From: Cornus controversa
Taxonomy: Eukaryota > Streptophyta > Magnoliopsida > Cornales > Cornaceae
Length of the DNA stretch: 64,000 nucleotides
Reading direction: 5' to 3'
Assembly: GCA_026545225.1 (NCBI GenBank)
Contig: CM048852.1
Location: 17,278,146 to 17,342,145 of the forward strand
Below the pieces are notes generated by a model. That model ran no database searches. It saw only the letters and a program-made list of their open reading frames with translations, and was not told the origin of the DNA. This document shows, in pieces, positions 12,050 through 22,056 of the stretch; the first letter of the stretch is position 1; every line of letters begins with the position of its first letter. The position numbers were made by a program, and so were the translations under genes.

Positions 12050-15000
12050 CTATGAACAATCTCTAAAGGTTTAGTGTTGTGTGAAGAGTAGGGTCCTTTA
12101 TAGAGCTTACAAGTCCATATCTTACTTTAATTAAGTAATTCAGAGATAGGTAGTGGACGGGGATGGAAAGGTTGCCTAAAAACCGTGTACTGAAGTTGAG
12201 TTCTAATCTCTAAAAGAGGCTTCGATCATTTGATGTCACATCCCAAAATTTCAATAGAGATACATCTAGTTCAATACTTAAATTCATAACATAACTAACT
12301 ACCCATCATTCCACCAAGTAAAAATAACTTAACAATTAACAATGCCAACATGCTGTATCAAAAAAAAAATCAACATGACAATAAATATTCATATCCATAT
12401 AAAATAAACCATCTGATATCTAGAACTAAACAAAATTCCGCTATAGATAATTCTCACTAAATAAGAATTTTTCTAAAACAAAATGAAAAAAATAATAAAA
12501 TAAACTATCATCACATGCGCCGAGTGTTCTCATTTTGACCCATGTTACCAAACAACCAATCTCAAGCATATGAAATGTTGTGAAAGATGGGGTTTACTTG
12601 GAAAAGCCCAGGAAACAATAACCATTATATCCTAACAGCTAGTACAATTATATTAAAACATTATTACTAAATAGTGTAATTAATTAATTATATATTAATA
12701 GCGAATATAACCATCACAACATACAATAACTAGCGATAAGCTATTAACTATCAATACTTTAAATTTCATTCATTAATCAATTTATCATAATATAATCTAC
12801 TAGTCACGATCGATATGCACTCTAAGTGCAAGTTCAAGACGTAACTGAAACTGAAGTGTTCATCACTATGACTAACTCTGACCCTCAACATAGATTTGAC
12901 CGTTTCTTTAAGGTCATACACAATTACTATCAATCCATCAACTAGGAACACTAGTCTCTATGCATGCGTGCTCTAAAACATATTCTAAATTTTATTTCTA
13001 ACCTATCATCCTAATTTAAGGAGTGTACCACACCTAGAAACATGTAATTCTATCTACTCCAACTATTTATAAAATATCGGCACCTAACTAATTAAAAGAG
13101 TCTATACTAAGTTTTCGTGCCTTAAAAACTACCTTTCGGACTAAATAAAGACCTAATTAATCCAAATCTAACCCAAAACTATTTTTCTAAGTATATTATG
13201 ACCTAAAAAGATTAATATAATATATTATGATTTTTTATAATTTTTTTATATTTTAAAAAAAAATTCCTAATTTTTCTTAATTTTATCAATTAAAAATATA
13301 AAAAAATTTAATTATTTCAAACGAATCCAGTTGTGATCCCATAAAATCAACTCAACAAAATACACAAGTGGGCCAAAATCAGACTCGAAAACAGCCTTGG
13401 GTGAGTCACACTCTCCATCATGCACATGGGCCGAGAGTGGGCTTTGCATTGGCCAACCAATCTTCTTCCTCATTGCTTTTCATGCATAGAACTTACCTAG
13501 CAGAAACCACCCTATTCATGACAGCTACCTCACACCTCCTATTCCGGTTACCAATGGCCATCAATCCACCTCGAAACCAATTCAAATAAATTCCCTGTGC
13601 ATCAATCTATCTTTAAGAACCTAAATCTTTAAAAATCATAGCCTAGATTGATTGTAATATCCTCCGGTCTAGGTGATACAAGTGCAAAGATTCTAGCTCC
13701 ACCTTGATGTTGATGTGTGACTTGAGCCCCCTGATGACCACTTACTTGATTTTTAGAGCAAAATCTAGTTATGTGTCCTCTTTCTTTACAGTTATGACAA
13801 TGACCCCAAAAAGTATAAAGGCTTCACTTTTTATGCCTCTCCCATAGGCACAATAGCTCTGGATTGGTTCCCATTAGCTACTCTTTGTCGTTTCCCTTCC
13901 TATTTCTTACATTGTTCATCTATAGGATCCTTACCCTTTTGATTTTGTTTCTATTTATGTTCTTTTTGTCATTGATAAAACTCATTATCCTTCTCCATCA
14001 CCATGGCTCTGTCCATTGCATGAGCATAAGTTTCATTTTGGTGCTCCACTATTGACCTCCAAATGGAAGGATGCAACCCCTTTTCAAACTTTCGTACTCT
14101 ACTCCACTCATTAGTCAACATCTGTGATAGAAAATGGGATAACTCAGCAAATTTAGCCTCATATTAGCTAATAGTTATAGTAGTTCCCTACTCTAATGAT
14201 AAGAACTATTTTGCCTTTTGCTCTGTAACTGACCTAGGGATGTATTTCTTAGTGAATCTCACTCTAAAAGTCTCCCAAGTCATTATCTCCACATCCTCCC
14301 TCAGAGTCACTGACTCCCACCAATGGTAAACATCTTTGGACAATAAAAATGCTATCAATTTCTACTTCTCAACCACTATACATGTCATTAATCTGAGAGC
14401 CTTCTCTATATCACAGATCCACTTGTCAGCCTCTAATGGACCCATTGTCGTACTAAAGTATTTAGCACCAAGTTTCTAAAGCTTCTTAACCATAGCAGAC
14501 AAAGCTATAGCTCTAGTCGACTGCACATGAGCCACCACTCGAGCTACTACATGTGGTGGTGAAATCTCCCATCTAACTCCCTCTTGTTAAGTTGGTGCCT
14601 ATATCCCAACTCACTCAAGCTATGCTAAGTCACCTCCCCTAGCTCTCGTCTGCTGAGTAGTACACTCTAACACTCCTACACGGTCAGTTAGTGCTCTAAA
14701 CATCTACTAGATATCAACAAGATCAATATTATACGGTGCCATGACCTGTTGTGCCCTTTCCTCTTCCTTTGGCTATTCCCTTTCATAGGAGATCAAATCG
14801 ATTAGTCCCATATATTAAAGCTAACAAGATAATAACTTGAATTATAAACTAACACGTTAGAACATATTTCAATCAAGACCCCATATACTCCTAATTTTGG
14901 ATAACAGTGGTTATGAACAACAAGTTTTGCTTCAACCTAAGCCTTATTACACTTAAATATCCTAAAAAGATCTAATACCTAAGCTATGATACCAGATTGT

Positions 15001-18000
15001 CACACCTCAAAATTTCAACACATGAACATCTAGTCTAATACTTAAAATTCAAATCATGACTAACTACCCCTCATTCCACCAAGTAAAAATAACTTAACAT
15101 TGCCAACCTGTTGTCTCAAGAAAGTTTCCTCAACTTGACTATAAATACAATAATAATCTCATATCCATGTATAATAAACCATCTGATATCTAGAACTAAA
15201 CAAGAACCAACTATAAAATATCCACTACAGATAATTATCATTACATAAGAATCTCTCTATAACTAAATGAAAGAAATGATAAACTAAACTATCATCACAT
15301 GTGCCAAGTGCGCTCCATTTCAACCATGCTATCAAACAACCAATCTCAAGTACCCGATGGAAAGGGGGGGGGGTGAGCTTGGGAAAGCCCAGTAAGCAAT
15401 ACTTTAACTAATCAACAATAACCATTATCTCCCAACAGCTAGTACAGTTATATTAACCACCACAACATACAACGACCAGAAATAATTTATCAAATATCAA
15501 TACTTTAAATTTCATTCCTTAATCAATTTATCATAATATAATCTATTAGCCACGATCGATATGCACTCCAAGTGCAAGTTCAAGACATAACTAAAACTGA
15601 ACTCTTCATCAATATGACTAACTATGAGCCTCAATATAGATCAATACTTTAAATTTCATTCCTTAATCAGTTTATCATAATATAATCTATTAATCACGAT
15701 CAATATGCACTCCAAGTGCAAGTTCAAGAAGTAACTAAAACTGAACTGTTCATCACTATGACTAACTATGAGCCTCAACATAGACTAGACCTTCTCTTTA
15801 AGGTTGTACACAATTACCATAAATCCATCAACTAAGGGCTCATTTGGATTGATGGAATTGGAAGGAAAAAAAATGAAAGAAACGGAATGATAGTGTTTTT
15901 TGTGTTTGGATTATCATTAGCAAGAGAAAAGAAAGGATAAGGAGTGATTTGGAGGGATAGCTTATCCTTCCAAATCTCTCATATGTTATCCTCCCAAAAG
16001 TGGAAGGATTTGGAATGAAATGATAAAAATAAGTGAATATTTCATAATACCAAAAATAACCCTAACATTTTAAAGAACAAAATTTAAAAGACATTTAGGT
16101 CTATCTTGTAATATAAACACAAAAGCACATAATAGTAAATTTGATTAAAATGGTTTCTTTTCTTTAGTCTTCTTTACCTTTTCCAAACAAGAATGCTATC
16201 GTTTCCTTTCTTTTCCTTCATAATTTATCCAACCATGAATATGTGTTATCCTCTCTTTTCTTTTCTCTCATAACTAATGTTATTCTTTCTTTTCTTTTCT
16301 CACCTATTTATCCAAACGAAGCCTAAGAGAACACCAGTCTCTAAAACCACAAGTACACTTCTTAACCTAACTCACATTCTTTTTTCTCATGGCTAGGAGA
16401 GATCACAACTCTCCAAGTAATGTGGAGGAGTCCACGGCTCACCTCAACACTTAACCGTAATGTGGAGGAGCCCATAACTCACCTCAATACTTACCATAAT
16501 GATAGGACTCATACACCACAATACCTAATCACTAGTGATAGTTGAAGATAATCACAATCTCAACCCAACTATCAATGATGGGAGAGAATCACGACCTCAA
16601 CCCAAATGAATTTCAATGGTGCGAGAGGACTATAGTCTCAGTCAAATCACAATCAATGGTGGGGGAGGACCACGGCCTCAACCCATATCATAATCAGTGG
16701 CTGGAGAGGACCACAACCTCAACCAAAAGGGACGCTTACCCAAACCACTACTTGAGTTAATCAGCTCGAAAGATTGATGCACCAACATCAACCCCATAGA
16801 CACAGACACAGACACAAAAACATCCTAATTTAAGACTGTACCACACCTAGAAACATATAATTCTATATACTTCAACTAGTAAAATATCGGCACCTAACTA
16901 ATTAAAACAATCTATACTCTTAGTTTTTGTTTCTTAAAACTATTTTTCAGACTAAATAAAGACCTAATTAATCCAAATTTAACCCAAAACTATTTTTCTA
17001 AGTATATTATGGCCTAAAAAGATGAATATAATTTATTATGATTTTTTGTAATTTTTTGATATTTTAAAATAATTTTTCGTAATTTTTCTTAATTTTATCA
17101 ATTAAAAAAATAAAATAATGAATAATGATATGAGCAATAGAGATGTATTCAACATTATCTTGTGCATTAAGCTTTAATTTTCTTTTATACCTGCCTTCGA
17201 CATTGGTGATATATATAACAATCATAGCCGCAAGATTGGGATTGCATCAAATCGTAGACGTCTAACATTATTAGTCCTATTGCAATTGATCTAACCATGC
17301 TAGTAATGATGATGTCTTCATAACTCAATTAGTAACGAAATGACTAACTTTATTCTTGACTAAAACTATAGTTCGTCAAAAAGCACTCTCTACCATCATG
17401 CATGCAGCGAAACAGATTTTGTCTCGTGTACTTTGGAGTGTCACTACAACAATAGGTAAGAAACGTGTACGAAAATAGCCATTTTTATTTTGGAACATGC
17501 AATACTAAAAATTTATAACTTCATCATTGTGTCATTCTTTGCAGTGCCAGATGTGATTTACATTCGAGATATAAAATTGAAACACGAGCAAGCACTTGAG
17601 CTTGTTAAACAACTTTGCAGCACAATTCCAATGTTAAATTTAGAAACACTTAGAGATATAATTCAACCATCTTTAATGAATGCTGCAAGTTTAGGAATCT
17701 CAGAAGTTGTTGAAGAAATTTTTGAGGCACTACCGGAAGCAGTTTATTCTTCTCTTAATAATGAGTCACGGCAAAGAATATTCCAAGTTGCAATTCTGAA
17801 CCGCCATGAAAACATATTCAACCTCATTTATCAAATTCGCGAGGAGGTGAGATCCATTATATTTTCATTTCGAGACAATGACGGTAACAATTGTCTAGAT
17901 TTGGTTGCAAATTTAGGAGAAAAGCAGAAACTCAATCTCAGAACTGGGGCGGCTGGTGCAGCTCTACAGATGCAACGTGAATTAATGTGGTTCAAGGTAA

Positions 18001-19448
18001 TGACTACTCACTCCATCCCATAATTTTAGTCCACTGCTTCTTTTTGGAATGTCTCAAAATACATGTCAATTTCCTAAAATAGATGTACTATCTTTTATAT
18101 GATTCCTAAACTACTCTTTTCAAACTTTACTATTCTAAAAGGTGGTCCCACCATATAATAATAATACTAACTTTTAAACAAGGACTAAGATGTAAATTCA
18201 TTTATTACGACAATAAAAAATGGATCCCAACATAAAAAGTTGAATTTTTCAAACATCCCAACAATTATGGGATGGAGATACTACGATTTTTTCCTAATAA
18301 GAAAAAAATGCATGACAATAAATTTCTTTACATTATTAATTCATGCTCTTCCTAAAGTTTTTATTTTATTTTATTTTTATGGGGTAAATACTCTTCCTAA
18401 AGTTGATTTGATCAAAAGTTTGCACTCTCATGATTCTCATTGCTAGGACATAAGTTGAATTCAAGTTTGAAATTGGCTTAGATATGGATCTTCTTTGTAA
18501 GATCCGTCTTGGATGTGACATGAATATGGTATAAAATGGATCATGTAAACCCAAGAACCAACCCAAAGTAAGCCTTACTTTTTTTGAGTTAGGATATCTT
18601 TCGATTATACATTGATTATGATACTATTCAAGTCTAGACTTGGATTTACATATCCACGGTAGATTTGATTCATTTCATTCATCGGGCACTAAATCACCCA
18701 AATGGGAGGTTCATTTAGTAGAACCCAGATCTCCTCCTATTCAGGTGACTCTAATTTTGTACCATTTTTTTTTTATCAAATTTGCTTTCTTAATACGAAC
18801 TCATTCAATTTAATGCAGGAAGTAGAAAAAATTTCAATTGATAATTACGAAGCGTATATGAATATTAAGAAAAAGAGCGAACCCAAATTAGTATTTTCGA
18901 AGACACACGAGGAGTTGGTCAAAGAAGGAGAGAGTTGGATGAAAGACACAGCCAACTCATGCACAATCATAGCAGCTCTTATAGCCACTATAATGTTTGC
19001 AGCTGCTATTACAGTACCGGGCGGAAATGATGACCAAAGCGGCGTTCCAATTTTCTTGCAAGATAACCGTCACAATAAACCCTTCATAATCTTTGTTATA
19101 TCAGACGCGCTTGGTCTTTTCTCATCTGCTTCCTCTCTGTTAATATTCTTATCCATTCTAACTTCGCGTTACGCAGAACATGATTTTCTCTACAGCTTGC
19201 CGAAGAGATTAATTACTGGTCTCATAACCTTATTTCTCTCCATAATATCAATGATGGTAGCATTTGGCGTCACACTCTACCTTCTTTTTGGACATAAGAG
19301 TACATGGATTCTTTTTCCTATTATTGGAGTTTGTTGTATACCTGTGACCACATTTGCCTACTCACAATTTCCTCTTCTTTTTGATATGATCAGATCAACT
19401 TATGGCTCTGGCATTTTCGGTAAGAAGAGTGATCGTATCCTCTTGTAG
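508..19448 (+). CDS. Ankyrin-repeat PGG-domain membrane protein (ITN1/ACD6-like), four exons
   Basis: Spliced coding region 508-1003, 1160-1300, 17545-17996 and 18819-19448, giving about 572 residues. Every junction is GT-AG and the phases match (1, 1, 0). Ankyrin repeats fill residues 13-150, beginning PLHKAALKGDW. A helical linker follows. The PGG domain starts near residue 393 with EELVKEGESWMKDTA and has the ITVPGGND signature at about 427-434. Four hydrophobic helices lie near 410-428, 452-477, 494-519 and 525-544. This order (ankyrins, linker, PGG, membrane helices) is that of the plant ITN1/ACD6 family, membrane proteins linked in Arabidopsis to salt stress and salicylate-dependent defence. 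A function for this copy is inferred from family only. The start at 508 is the first in-frame ATG; residue 12 is also Met. Length is normal for the family and I see no internal stop, so it looks like an intact gene despite its 16.2-kb second intron. Confidence 0.88.
1160..1300 (+). CDS. Exon 2 of the ankyrin-PGG gene
   Basis: The acceptor is TTGCAG at 1154-1159 and the donor is CTT|GTAAGT at 1301. The exon encodes the DIALLLIGRYPKLAWVQEF segment, the family's usual linker after the ankyrin block, ending in a WRQSLIYS-type motif. It enters in phase 1 and leaves in phase 1, which matches exon 3 across 16 kb. Confidence 0.82.
2825..4172. mobile_element. Insertion in the LINE, possible solo LTR, family unknown
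   Basis: The LINE linker stops near 2824 and resumes near 4173, so about 1.35 kb has been inserted. The insert has no convincing coding region. Its right edge ends TGTCTACA and a TGTTGGCATG lies near its left part, so a TG...CA solo LTR is possible. I could not find a clear target-site duplication. Confidence 0.4.
4831..5365. mobile_element. Non-coding insertion with GTATCC-rich ends in the LINE RT
   Basis: About 535 bases split the LINE reverse transcriptase. Both ends are rich in short related words (CGTATCCGATACTTC on the left; CCGTATCTGTATCCGTGC on the right), and the middle is very AT-rich and non-coding. This looks like a miniature DNA element with loosely inverted termini. I cannot assign a superfamily. 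Confidence 0.42.
5490..5835. mobile_element. hAT-like MITE with 8-bp TSD
   Basis: A 346-bp non-coding element between two copies of ATGACAAC (5482-5489 and 5836-5843). The ends are inverted: ATGTTACATGGA on the left and TCCATGTAACAT on the right. An 8-bp duplication is typical of hAT elements. It interrupts the LINE RT between the KAYD motif and LIWKFIGD. Confidence 0.7.
5626..6464. repeat. Tandem duplication of about 400 bp (two diverged copies)
   Basis: Block A (about 5626-6026) is repeated as block B (about 6029-6464), offset about 403 bases at the start. Each copy contains the right part of the hAT-like MITE, the following LINE RT piece and the same tail. Block B has gained a (TA)n microsatellite at about 6102-6130. 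The copies differ at many sites, so the duplication is not recent. Confidence 0.75.
6440..8450 (-). mobile_element. Antisense LINE ORF1 remnant (DUF4283 and zinc knuckle)
   Basis: Read on the minus strand, this is a decayed ORF1 of a plant LINE. The N-terminal Ser/Pro-rich part lies at about 8330-7500. The DUF4283-like segment is at about 7481-7190 (FKVVQAFANRLWSMKGLNEI, then ILQDGPWTITNNQLSLR). The ARICIEID-like and YPWKPLLCSTC motifs of the zinc-binding tail are at about 7090-6960. An acidic tail (SSDDDPSSDDENNAE) follows near 6540-6480. Stops and frameshifts break it in several places. It abuts the sense LINE at the duplicated block, so two LINEs of opposite strand are fused here. Confidence 0.68.
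8451..11280. other. Intronic spacer with possible LTR debris
   Basis: No gene can be supported. The composition at 9600-11100, with a GCTCGATCGATCGA word near 11062, resembles LTR debris, but I find no matching partner LTR, primer site or coding part. Only the small exon-like island at 9163-9243 stands out. Confidence 0.35.
9163..9243 (+). other. Exon-like island in the giant intron
   Basis: An 81-bp stretch with more balanced base composition than its surroundings. It is bounded by TTTAG on the left and CAG|GTCAGT on the right. One + frame is open throughout (it includes YHSSGVDVENPCGHS), while the other two + frames are closed. It does not preserve the phase needed between exons 2 and 3 and resembles no family I know. 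It may be a cryptic exon or a captured gene scrap. Confidence 0.25.
11281..11579. mobile_element. Palindromic miniature element, unclassified
   Basis: A 299-bp AT-rich stretch begins AATAGTTTGATAAA (11281-11294) and ends with its exact inverse TTTATCAAACTATT (11566-11579). A third copy of the word at 11533 makes a local hairpin with the right end. There is no coding region, and the target duplication is not clear. Confidence 0.5.
12014..12046. repeat. (AG)n microsatellite
   Basis: An uninterrupted run of about 16 AG dinucleotides lying between the palindromic element and the LTR element. Confidence 0.95.
12234..13310 (-). repeat. Left LTR (3' LTR) of the chromovirus-like element
   Basis: It matches the right LTR over most of its length, for example CTGATATCTAGAACTAAAC and TCATCACATG. 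The outer edge is TGTCACATCCC; the inner edge is estimated from where similarity stops. Confidence 0.72.
13640..14740 (-). pseudogene. gag remnant with CCHC zinc knuckle
   Basis: Minus-strand gag of the element above. The retrotransposon gag core is recognisable (MGPLEADKWICDIEKALR, VYHWWESVTLREDVEIMTWE, YEAKFAELSHFL). It is followed by a zinc knuckle CHNCKERGHITRFC at 13758-13799 (C-x2-C-x4-H-x4-C). It is a broken fossil with several interruptions. The family pattern is that of plant chromoviruses. Confidence 0.75.
14983..14994 (-). other. Primer-binding site (tRNA-iMet type)
   Basis: On the minus strand this reads close to TGGTATCAGAGC, complementary to the 3' end of initiator tRNA-Met. 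It lies four bases inside the right LTR, as expected for a 5' LTR on the minus strand. Confidence 0.7.
15497..15787. repeat. 144-bp tandem duplication inside the right LTR
   Basis: The block beginning TCAATACTTTAAATTTCATT at 15497 is repeated at 15641. The left LTR has it once (near 12753), so the duplication arose in this LTR after insertion or in its parent. Confidence 0.82.
15836..16323. mobile_element. Tourist-like MITE, TSD TAA
   Basis: A 488-bp non-coding element flanked by TAA on both sides (15833-15835 and 16324-16326). Its ends are inverted: GGCTCATTTGGAT on the left and ATCCAAACGAAGCC on the right. The matching position in the left LTR is empty, which confirms an insertion. The interior is rich in GGAAGGA/TTTCCTT purine-pyrimidine runs. 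The TAA duplication and GTTTGG-type ends fit PIF/Harbinger Tourist elements. It is the same kind as the one at 22057-22524. Confidence 0.8.
17545..17996 (+). CDS. Exon 3 of the ankyrin-PGG gene
   Basis: The acceptor is TTTGCAG ending at 17544 and the donor is AAG|GTAATG at 17997. It encodes about 150 residues of the ankyrin-like linker. This includes KHEQALELVKQLC near its start, a degenerate ankyrin pair (LMNAASLGISEVVEEIF and IFQVAILNRHENIFNLI), and the GNNCLDLVANLG and ALQMQRELMWFK motifs that come just before the PGG exon in this family. Confidence 0.86.
18007..18278. mobile_element. Stowaway-like MITE in the last intron, TSD TA
   Basis: A 272-bp element with inverted ends (CTCCATCCCATAATT near the left end, AATTATGGGATGGAG near the right end) between TA dinucleotides. 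This is the classic plant Stowaway (Tc1/mariner) terminus. It begins ten bases after the donor of intron 3 of the ankyrin-PGG gene. Confidence 0.83.
18819..19448 (+). CDS. Exon 4 of the ankyrin-PGG gene (PGG domain and membrane helices)
   Basis: The acceptor is TTTAATGCAG ending at 18818 and the stop codon TAG is at 19446-19448. It encodes EVEKISIDNYEAYM, then the PGG domain and four membrane-spanning stretches. The C-terminal tail after the last helix is short and basic. An AATGAA-type poly(A) signal candidate lies about 65 bases beyond the stop. Confidence 0.9.
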   Translation, partial: EVEKISIDNYEAYMNIKKKSEPKLVFSKTHEELVKEGESWMKDTANSCTIIAALIATIMFAAAITVPGGNDDQSGVPIFLQDNRHNKPFIIFVISDALGLFSSASSLLIFLSILTSRYAEHDFLYSLPKRLITGLITLFLSIISMMVAFGVTLYLLFGHKSTWILFPIIGVCCIPVTTFAYSQFPLLFDMIRSTYGSGIFGKKSDRILL

Positions 19449-20149
19449 TTGTGTGAGGAGAAAGGAAAAACATTACTGTTTGTTAATAATCTGTATTAGT
19501 CGATTCCTTGAATGAATGAAGTAATTTTTTTTTTCTAAAGTTCTGTTTGCCTGCCAATTAAAATGGTTACATAACAATGTTACATGTTATTAACCTTTTT
19601 TATTCTCGTGGTCAATGTAGTAGCTAAAGTAATAATTGAGTGCTCTTTTGGTTTGATGTTTCTATATTTCCTCCTTTTAAATTAAAGATTTCTCAAAAAT
19701 AGTTGGGAAATAAAAGGAGGAAAGGGGGGTTGATATTGCCTATGATACTCACTAGTCGATGACTCGAGGGTATTGTGAGGACCTACTAGACAGCTATTTG
19801 CATTCGTGACTAACACTCCACTCAAACATGGATATTCATGTTTTTATATTAAATATAGGCAGTTGATATTTGCCGCGGCCAATATTCTTAGACGCTCCAA
19901 TCTATTATTTTTTTTTTATAATAAAATTACAACACAGTTCACATATAAGAGGATACTTGGTTCTTATATTTTTAATTTCATATTTGCTATTATCTATTAA
20001 AATCATTACTAATTTTTGCATCATTACGGCCACAATACAAATTACGTTTCTTCCTCCTCCAACATCACCATCTCTCCCCCACCTCTGTTGAAGCCATTAA
20101 CATTTTTTGATTATGTAAAAATGGTAACTTCTACCAAAAAATTTAATTC
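19449..20149. other. 3' flank of the ankyrin-PGG gene
   Basis: Contains the likely 3' untranslated region, with an AATGAA candidate poly(A) signal near 19511 and T-rich sequence after it. The rest is AT-rich spacer with no gene I can support. Confidence 0.5.
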
Positions 20150-21031
20150 GGGTAAAATACTCTGACACCCTTTGAGTTTTATTTTATTACTGATAGATTA
20201 AACCTTTGCAATATTGGCTTTGACACCCCCTAAGGTCTGTTAACATAACCCTAAAACTCCCTGACCGTTAGAACTATTAGAAGTTAGCTAGTTTATGCCA
20301 AAACTACCCTTCATGTTTGAAAGTACTATTATATCATTATTAGTTGGGCCTTTATACCCCGTAACAGAAAAAAATGATGAATTGCACCCTTATTCCCTAA
20401 ATCGGCCTTTTTTTATTTAAAATAAAAATTTGACCAATTGATATATAAAAGTTTGTTTGGTCACTCTTTTAAAATTTTGAGCAATTGATATATAGAAGCT
20501 TGTTTTGTCAGTATTTTGAACCATTTTGTAATGAACTTCCAGATTACTATTTTTTTTTACAGAAGAAAGAGTTATTTTATTCATACCAAATGGCAAAAAC
20601 CAGTTTCTTATTAAAAGCAAGCATTATTTTATCATTAGTAAAGTACAGGGGTACAAAATGGTTGAAGACAGTCGCCAAACAAGCTTCTACATATCAAGTG
20701 GTCAAAATTTTAAACCAGTGACCAAAAAAGCTTTTATATATCAAGTGGTCAATTTTTTTTTAAAAAAACCGGTTTAAGGAATAAGGGTGCAATTTTTCAT
20801 TTTTTTTTCTGTTGCGGGGTATAAAAGTCCAACTAATTAATGTTATAATTGTACTTTCAAACATGAAGAGTAGTTTCAACATAAATTAATTGACTTCTAA
20901 TGGCTCTAACGGTCAGGGGGTATTAGGGTTATATTAATTAAACCTCAAGGGGTTGTCAGAGCCAATATTGCAAAAGGTTTAATCTATGAGTAATAAAAGG
21001 AAACCTAAGAGGGTGTCAGAGTATTTTACCC
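20150..21031. mobile_element. Long-armed foldback element (MULE-like MITE)
   Basis: An 882-bp element whose two arms of about 260-350 bp are inverted copies of each other. It begins GGGTAAAATACTCTGACACC and ends with the exact inverse. Matching inner words include GTTGGGCCTTTATACCCCG on the left and CGGGGTATAAAAGTCCAAC on the right. The flanking nonamers ATTTAATTC and ATATAATTA agree at 7 of 9 positions, consistent with a decayed 9-bp Mutator-type duplication. There is no coding region. The superfamily call rests on the long arms and the 9-bp flank. Confidence 0.75.
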
Positions 21032-22056
21032 ATATAATTAAGCTTCTATACCACTGAAATAACATATATCAAGCATTCAAGATCCATAAAATCAAGCACA
21101 CAACTCATATGAAAAAATAACGGGAGAAATAATGAGTATGATAACCAGCCAAATTGGGTGATAAAAAGGGGATAACCAGCCCTTTTTTTTAAAGAAAGTC
21201 TCAAAAAACACAAAACTGTAAATTTAACTTCAAACAAATGTTTTATATAAAATATTTCAAAAAGACTTGGGTGATAAAATGGGATAACGAGCCATTTTTT
21301 TATTTTTTTGATGATCACTAGCCATTTTCTCAAAATGAAATTTACACAATAAAAAAATGCTAATGGCTACGACGGAGGGGGAGCTATGGCCACGATAGAG
21401 GAGGACGAAACTGAATTTGTGCTATGGTGATAATGGTGCAAATTAATATCGGTAATGACTTCTACTATTGTTATGGTTGAGAGAGTGAAACGTGAGAGAG
21501 AATAATGAATTGGAATTCTAAGAGTCCTAATTTAAATAGATAAGGGCAAATACGAGATTGAAAATATATAAAACAAGTATTATGTTATATGTGAACTGTG
21601 TTGTAATTTCATTATAAAAAAAGAAGAGATTAGAGTGCCTAAGGATATTGGTGCTACGCCAATATCAACTACCATTAAATATAATATAATTTATATATAT
21701 GTACGTGTACATATATGCTTTTCTTTTTAGAGCTTTGACTGACATTGTTTAAATAAGGAAGGATAAAAAATAGGGTAAGGTGCAAAAAAATCCCTACTAT
21801 ATACAAAATGTGCAAATACTCCTCTAATATTCAATTAACCCTCTGCATTTTTAAAATTGTGCAAATAAAGACATTTTGTCAATTTAGCAGTTGAAATGTC
21901 TAATATACCCTTGCAACAAAAGAAAATAATAATAATAATCATAATAAACCATAAAGAAGCAACATGTCCAAAAAGGACACTCTCTTTCTTTCGTTTTTCC
22001 ATTGTTTCTTTCTCTTTGTTCCGTTGACTCTCTCTCTCTCTCTCTTTTAATACTAA
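21032..22056. other. AT-rich spacer
   Basis: No gene supported. Two similar short phrases (GGGTGATAAAAAGGGGATAAC near 21155 and GGGTGATAAAATGGGATAAC near 21270) suggest miniature-element debris. A CT-rich run lies at about 22028-22046. Confidence 0.4.

Larger units (their letters stand above)
12234..17115 (-). mobile_element. Broken chromovirus-like Ty3/gypsy LTR element, gag only
   Basis: An antisense LTR retroelement fossil. The left LTR is about 12234-13310 and the right LTR about 14998-17115; both begin TGTCACA on the + strand. Between them is only about 1.7 kb, carrying a gag remnant and no recognisable pol, so it is a deletion derivative. A primer-binding site complementary to initiator tRNA-Met lies next to the right LTR. 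The right LTR is longer because it contains a Tourist-like MITE, a 144-bp tandem duplication and a GGAGAGGACCACAACCTC-type short repeat block (about 16400-16740) that the left LTR lacks. The LTRs differ at many sites, so the insertion is old. The coding part has multiple breaks. Confidence 0.8.
14998..17115 (-). repeat. Right LTR (5' LTR) of the chromovirus-like element, expanded
   Basis: Starts TGTCACACCTC and matches the left LTR in blocks. It is roughly twice as long because of the MITE at 15836-16323, the internal 144-bp duplication and the short-repeat block near 16400-16740. The 17115 end is approximate. Confidence 0.7.
1301..17544 (+). other. Giant 16.2-kb intron packed with mobile elements
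   Basis: This is the second intron of the ankyrin-PGG gene, defined by the GTAAGT donor at 1301, the TTTGCAG acceptor at 17541-17544 and the matching phase on both sides. Nearly all of it is recognisable or probable transposon debris: two LINE remnants of opposite strand, at least three miniature DNA elements, and an antisense LTR element near the 3' side. The first 260 bases and the last 430 bases show no element I can name. Confidence 0.75.

Noticed and set aside
12234-17115. Host repeat or segmental duplication rather than an LTR element
   Set aside because: The paired direct repeats start TGTCACA, a primer-binding site lies at the right place, and gag lies between them on the matching strand.
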